Shown in pieces: positions 7,026 through 10,010 of a stretch of 10,010 nt of DNA. Within the stretch, counting starts at the first letter, position 1. The number at the start of each line of letters is the position of its first letter. The notes beneath the pieces are model-generated. The model worked only from the letters and a program-made list of their open reading frames with translations, was not told the DNA's origin and did not search any database. The position numbers and the translations under genes are program-made. The DNA is from Candidatus Sulfotelmatobacter sp. (GTDB lineage Bacteria; Acidobacteriota; Terriglobia; Terriglobales; SbA1): NCBI GenBank assembly GCA_030151135.1, contig JASLEQ010000343.1, positions 1 to 10,010 on the forward strand, in the 5' to 3' direction.

Positions 7026-7808
7026 ATGGAACTGACCTCGCCCACGGAGTTTGCCAAGCAGAAGGTCCTGGCTGTTCAGGAATACACGATCCTCGCAGCG
7101 CAGTCCGTGGCCAACCTGTTCCGAAAGCCGTTATATATCGCCGATATGGTGCAGCAGGCAGATCTGATCGGCGTGGGATCGCTGCCTATCGTGGTACTGA
7201 CCGGTTTCTTCACCGGCGGCGTGCTTGCCTTGCAGACTGCGAACACCCTCCAGCGTTTCGGATCGATTACGCTGATCGGCCAGCTGGTTTCGACGTCGAT
7301 GGTCCGCGAACTTGGTCCTGTGCTGACCGGCTTGATGGTCGCCGGGCGCAATTCCTCCGGTATGGCCAGCGAACTCGGATCGATGGTCGTGACCGAGCAG
7401 ATCGATGCCATGCGGGCGCTTGGCACCGATCCGATGAAGAAGCTGGTCACCCCTCGCGTGACAGCTTCGGTCTTCATGCTGTTTTTCCTGAGCATCATTT
7501 CTGATTTCGTGGGCTTGGCTGGTGGCCTGATGGTCGCGAAGTTATTCCTCAGCCTCGACGCTCGCCAGTATTGGAACAACGCGTGGCAGGTCCTGGTGCT
7601 ACAAGACGTCTTCATGGGACTGCTGAAGCCGGTCATGTTCGGCTTCATCATCGCCACCATCGGCTGCTATTACGGGATCACCGCTCGCGGCGGCACGCAA
7701 GGTGTGGGCCGCGCCACAACCCAGGCCGTCGTTGCCGCCTCCGTTCTGATATTGGTTACCGACTTCTTTGTCACCAAGATCCTGATCTCTATACTTTCGT
7801 ATCGCTAG
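7026..7808 (+). CDS. MlaE-family ABC transporter permease
   Basis: Inner-membrane permease of the MlaE family, which with an ATPase and usually an MCE-domain substrate-binding protein moves phospholipids or other lipids between the membranes. Length is 260 residues, as expected. Residues 1-40 look like the amphipathic interfacial helix. Hydrophobic membrane segments follow at roughly 47-70, 85-106, 146-171, 190-216 and 233-255. The diagnostic central motif is REL.PVL (95-100) through VAGRNSSGMASELGSM (105-120) to TEQIDAMRALGTDP (123-136). It acts with the ATPase gene that begins 1 nt after its stop. The ATG at 7026 has no recognisable Shine-Dalgarno and no nearby in-frame alternative upstream; the next Met (residue 41) would remove the conserved first helix. 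The actual lipid cargo cannot be read from sequence. Confidence 0.93.
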   Translation: MELTSPTEFAKQKVLAVQEYTILAAQSVANLFRKPLYIADMVQQADLIGVGSLPIVVLTGFFTGGVLALQTANTLQRFGSITLIGQLVSTSMVRELGPVLTGLMVAGRNSSGMASELGSMVVTEQIDAMRALGTDPMKKLVTPRVTASVFMLFFLSIISDFVGLAGGLMVAKLFLSLDARQYWNNAWQVLVLQDVFMGLLKPVMFGFIIATIGCYYGITARGGTQGVGRATTQAVVAASVLILVTDFFVTKILISILSYR

Positions 7809-7809
7809 T

Positions 7810-8658
7810 ATGTCGTCGCCTACTTTACCTGCCGAGTGCCCTCCCGCGATTGCTCAACCCGGCTCTGCTGCTGCGATCGTCTTCGATGACGTCCACGTGG
7901 CATTTGGGGAGAACGACGTTCTCCGTGGCGTCTCGTTCGAACTTCGTTATGGAGAGACCAAGGCGCTGTTTGGAGTGGCGGGATCAGGCAAGAGCACCAT
8001 CCTGAAGCTTGCGCTCGGCCTCTTGCCCCCGGATTCCGGACGCATCACCGTCCTCGGCAACGACGTCACCAGCATGCGCGAACAGGACATGTTCCCGATG
8101 CGCTCGCATCTTGGGATGGTCTTTCAGGAGAGCGCTCTGTTTGACTCGCTCACGGTTCGAGAAAACGTCGCCTACCGCCTCATGGAAGAGAGCGGCGTCT
8201 ATAGCGATGACATTGACCGCCGCGTCCGCGAATCCTTACGGTTCGTCGAGTTGGAGCACACCGTCGACCTGTTTCCCTCCGAACTTTCGGGAGGAATGCG
8301 GCGGCGCGTCGCCATTGCGAGAGCGATCATCACCCAGCCGGAGTTGTTACTTTATGATTCGCCGACTGGCGGGCTCGATCCCGTCACGTCGAACACCATC
8401 GTGGAATTGATCATGAAGCAGCGGGATGTCTACCGCACCAGTTCCCTGCTGGTGACCCATCGGTTGCAAGATGCGTTCACGCTCGCAACGCACGAATTTG
8501 ATCCGAAGACCAGTCAATTGCGGGCGTTGCCCAAAGGTCAGTACTGCGATGTACCCATGAGTTTCCTCATCCTGCGCGACGGCAAAGTCACATTCGACGG
8601 CGACATCCGCGAACTCGCTCACACCAAAGACGAGTACATCAAGGAATACATTTCCTAA
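7810..8658 (+). CDS. MlaF-family ABC transporter ATPase with serine at the catalytic Glu position
   Basis: Cytoplasmic nucleotide-binding subunit for the preceding permease; 282 residues. After a Pro/Ala-rich N-terminus of about 22 residues the ABC fold shows Walker A GVAGSGKST (55-63), Q-loop Gln106 in MVFQES, signature LSGGM (159-163), Walker B LLLYD (179-183), D-loop GGLD (187-190) and switch His217 in VTHR. The residue after the Walker B Asp, normally catalytic Glu, is Ser184 (codon TCG); the motif reads YDSPTGGLD. Between about 226 and 250 there is an extra segment of some 20 residues before the final strand pair (FLILRDGKVTFDGD). No ribosome site precedes the ATG; with a 1-nt gap to the permease stop, translation is probably coupled by reinitiation. 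The ABC family is certain and the Mla class is supported by the partner. Whether ATP turnover is slow or uses another base is open. Confidence 0.93.
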   Translation: MSSPTLPAECPPAIAQPGSAAAIVFDDVHVAFGENDVLRGVSFELRYGETKALFGVAGSGKSTILKLALGLLPPDSGRITVLGNDVTSMREQDMFPMRSHLGMVFQESALFDSLTVRENVAYRLMEESGVYSDDIDRRVRESLRFVELEHTVDLFPSELSGGMRRRVAIARAIITQPELLLYDSPTGGLDPVTSNTIVELIMKQRDVYRTSSLLVTHRLQDAFTLATHEFDPKTSQLRALPKGQYCDVPMSFLILRDGKVTFDGDIRELAHTKDEYIKEYIS

Positions 8659-8665
8659 CTCAGTA

Positions 8666-8720
8666 TTGTCATGTTGAGCGGAGACCGAGTCGCGCAGCAG
8701 ACTCGGTCGAAATATTCCTG
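8666..8720. repeat. Intergenic palindromic element in the convergent gap
   Basis: GACCGAGTC (8683-8691) and GACTCGGTC (8700-8708) form a perfect 9-bp inverted repeat with an 8-nt loop. It is preceded by TGTCATGTTGAGCGGAG (about 8667-8683), which resembles the start of dispersed intergenic repeats I associate with Acidobacteriota; that resemblance is from memory. It may mark the transcript ends of the flanking convergent genes, but it has no T-run. The rest of the gap (8659-8791) holds a short palindrome, TCTCGCGAGA (8754-8763), and a small GCGC-AAA-GCGC hairpin (8765-8775) that could help end the peptidase transcript. I see no gene there. Confidence 0.55.
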
Positions 8721-8791
8721 CGTTCACCACGAATGCTGGCTACGCAGATTCCATCTCGCGAGAAGCGCAAAGCGCCGCTGATGACTCGGAT

Positions 8792-10010
8792 TCACTTTCC
8801 CGCCATCGCTTTCTCCACGTCCTCTGCCTTGGATGGCAACGCCGCGCTTAGCTTGATCAACTTGCCGTCATTGTCGACCAGGAAATCATCCTCGATGCGA
8901 ACTCCGATGTTCTCCTCCGGAATGTAAATGCCCGGTTCAATCGTAAACACCATTCCAGGTCCGAGCGGCACTTTATAGTCGCCAGGATCGTGCACATTCA
9001 GGCCCAGGTAATGGCCCAGCCCGTGGATAAAATATTGATCGAGTGGCTGCCCATGGAGATCCTTGCCATGACTCTTGATGTAGTCTCTGGCGACTTTATT
9101 CAAGGAATTCTCCCCATCGCCCACGAGCGTTGATTTGCCCGACTGAAAAGCTGCCATTGCGGCTTCTTGAGCTCCGCGGACGATTTCGTAGATCTCCCTC
9201 TGCCGCGCCGTGAAGTGTCCGTCCACTGGAAGGCTGCGGGTGATATCGGCGGCATACATCGAATACTCACCAGCCGCATCGATCACCACAACGTCGCCGG
9301 CCTTCATCGTGCTGGTGTTTTCCGAATAATGCAGCACCGTGGAGTTGTGACCCGAGCCGACGATGGAAGAGTAGGCGGCGCGTTCACAGCCACGCCGTTC
9401 CCATTCGTATTCCAGCAGCGCGGAAATCTCGTACTCCTTCACATTCGGCTTCACCGCCTTCATCGCGGCCAAGTGGGCAGCCACCGATGCGTCAACCGCC
9501 TTCCGAATCAGGGCAATCTCTCCGGCATCCTTCACCGTCCGCTGGGCCGTGATCATCTCTTTTACATTTTTGAAGAAGACCATGGCCGTGCTGTGATGAA
9601 GAAATTCGAGTGCCTCGGAACTGGGCGACGATTCGCCATTGGGTGGCAGGTCGGTGTTAACAATCGGCGGCCCAGTCGCAAGCAGTTTTGCGACTTCATC
9701 GGGCAATTTGCCCATCTCTTCGACTCGATCGAATCCCGTGATCTTCGTCGCGTCCGGATTGTCTGCCCCCAACTGCGGTCCGGTAAATTTTTCGAGACGG
9801 AGATTGCGTGGCGGAAGAAAGAGGATTTCCGTATAGGCGCGCGCCGCCGCTTCGCCTTTCGCTTCGGCCGCCGGTGCAATCAGCAAGGCGGCTCCGGGCA
9901 CCGTAGTTCCCGACAGATAGTAGAAATTATCTTCCTGTCGAAAGCCGGCGGCCTGATCGTTCTGGTGGCGCCGCTGGAGCGCATGGACGCAGTCTACGGC
10001 TTTCGACAGG
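8792..10010 (-). CDS. pepP: Xaa-Pro aminopeptidase (M24, aminopeptidase P type), N-terminus missing
   Basis: Removes an N-terminal residue that precedes proline, using a two-metal centre in the 'pita-bread' fold. The frame is open to the window edge, giving 405 visible residues. The GTG at 9901 is internal, because the 36 codons upstream encode the conserved N-domain stretch with FRQEDNFYYLSG (visible residues 23-34) typical of aminopeptidase P. The catalytic domain starts near 155 and carries all five metal ligands: Asp244 (VVIDAAGE), Asp255 (AADITRS), His333 (GLGHYLG), Glu358 (TIEPGIYIP) and Glu373 (RIEDDF). A substrate-binding His is likely at 227 (VLHYSEN). Perhaps 30-70 residues are missing, so whether it has a signal peptide, like the M1 enzyme and hydrolase here, cannot be judged. 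It converges on the ATPase gene. A prolidase is less likely because of the N-domain motif. Confidence 0.93.
   Translation of the reverse strand, partial: LSKAVDCVHALQRRHQNDQAAGFRQEDNFYYLSGTTVPGAALLIAPAAEAKGEAAARAYTEILFLPPRNLRLEKFTGPQLGADNPDATKITGFDRVEEMGKLPDEVAKLLATGPPIVNTDLPPNGESSPSSEALEFLHHSTAMVFFKNVKEMITAQRTVKDAGEIALIRKAVDASVAAHLAAMKAVKPNVKEYEISALLEYEWERRGCERAAYSSIVGSGHNSTVLHYSENTSTMKAGDVVVIDAAGEYSMYAADITRSLPVDGHFTARQREIYEIVRGAQEAAMAAFQSGKSTLVGDGENSLNKVARDYIKSHGKDLHGQPLDQYFIHGLGHYLGLNVHDPGDYKVPLGPGMVFTIEPGIYIPEENIGVRIEDDFLVDNDGKLIKLSAALPSKAEDVEKAMAGK

Noticed and set aside
6758..7504. Plus-strand frame of 248 residues bridging the dehydrogenase end and the permease start
   Set aside because: It overlaps two confident genes in another frame, has an Arg/Ser/Cys-rich composition and no motif.
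1..10010. CRISPR array, tRNA, rRNA, insertion sequence or phage genes
   Set aside because: No regularly spaced repeats, tRNA-like cloverleaf, rRNA stretch, transposase motif or terminal inverted repeats were seen on either strand.

Overview
The window is about 10 kb of GC-rich bacterial chromosome with ordinary gene density and no sign of a mobile element, prophage, CRISPR array, tRNA or rRNA. Protein style points to a Gram-negative soil bacterium, most likely Acidobacteriota. The clues are exported peptidases with Ala-X-Ala-Gln cleavage sites, an MlaE-type lipid transporter, a YahK-type dehydrogenase, and an intergenic sequence resembling the dispersed 'TGTCAT..TGAGCG' elements I associate with that phylum. 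This assignment is inference from memory, not from a search.

Layout. (1) 2-1027 (+): 3' part of hutI (imidazolonepropionase, histidine breakdown), with a likely intrinsic terminator overlapping its stop codon. (2) 1141-3756 (+): an exported M1 zinc aminopeptidase, ended by a strong intrinsic terminator at 3773-3804. (3) 3832-5712 (-): an exported CocE/NonD serine hydrolase with the residue pattern of alpha-amino-acid ester hydrolases. It converges on the M1 gene, and its start is best placed at a GTG behind a perfect GGAGG. (4) 5713-5883: a divergent promoter region. (5) 5884-6936 (+): a zinc-dependent YahK-like NADP alcohol dehydrogenase/aldehyde reductase. (6) 7026-8658 (+): a two-gene operon of MlaE-family permease and MlaF-family ATPase, 1 nt apart, behind an extended -10 promoter. 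(7) 8659-8791: a convergent gap with a perfect 9-bp inverted repeat. (8) 8792 to the window end (-): an aminopeptidase P-type metallopeptidase whose N-terminus lies outside the window.

How they fit. The M1 aminopeptidase, the amino-ester hydrolase and the aminopeptidase P all act on peptides or amino-acid derivatives, and HutI acts on a histidine breakdown product. This suggests a peptide and amino-acid utilisation neighbourhood, but the genes are separate transcription units on both strands, so the link is loose. The MlaE/MlaF pair is unrelated. It lacks an adjacent MCE (MlaD) subunit, and its ATPase has serine where the catalytic glutamate normally follows Walker B. I see no wholly new multi-gene system. 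The ATPase deviation and the amino-ester hydrolase are the most worthwhile leads.
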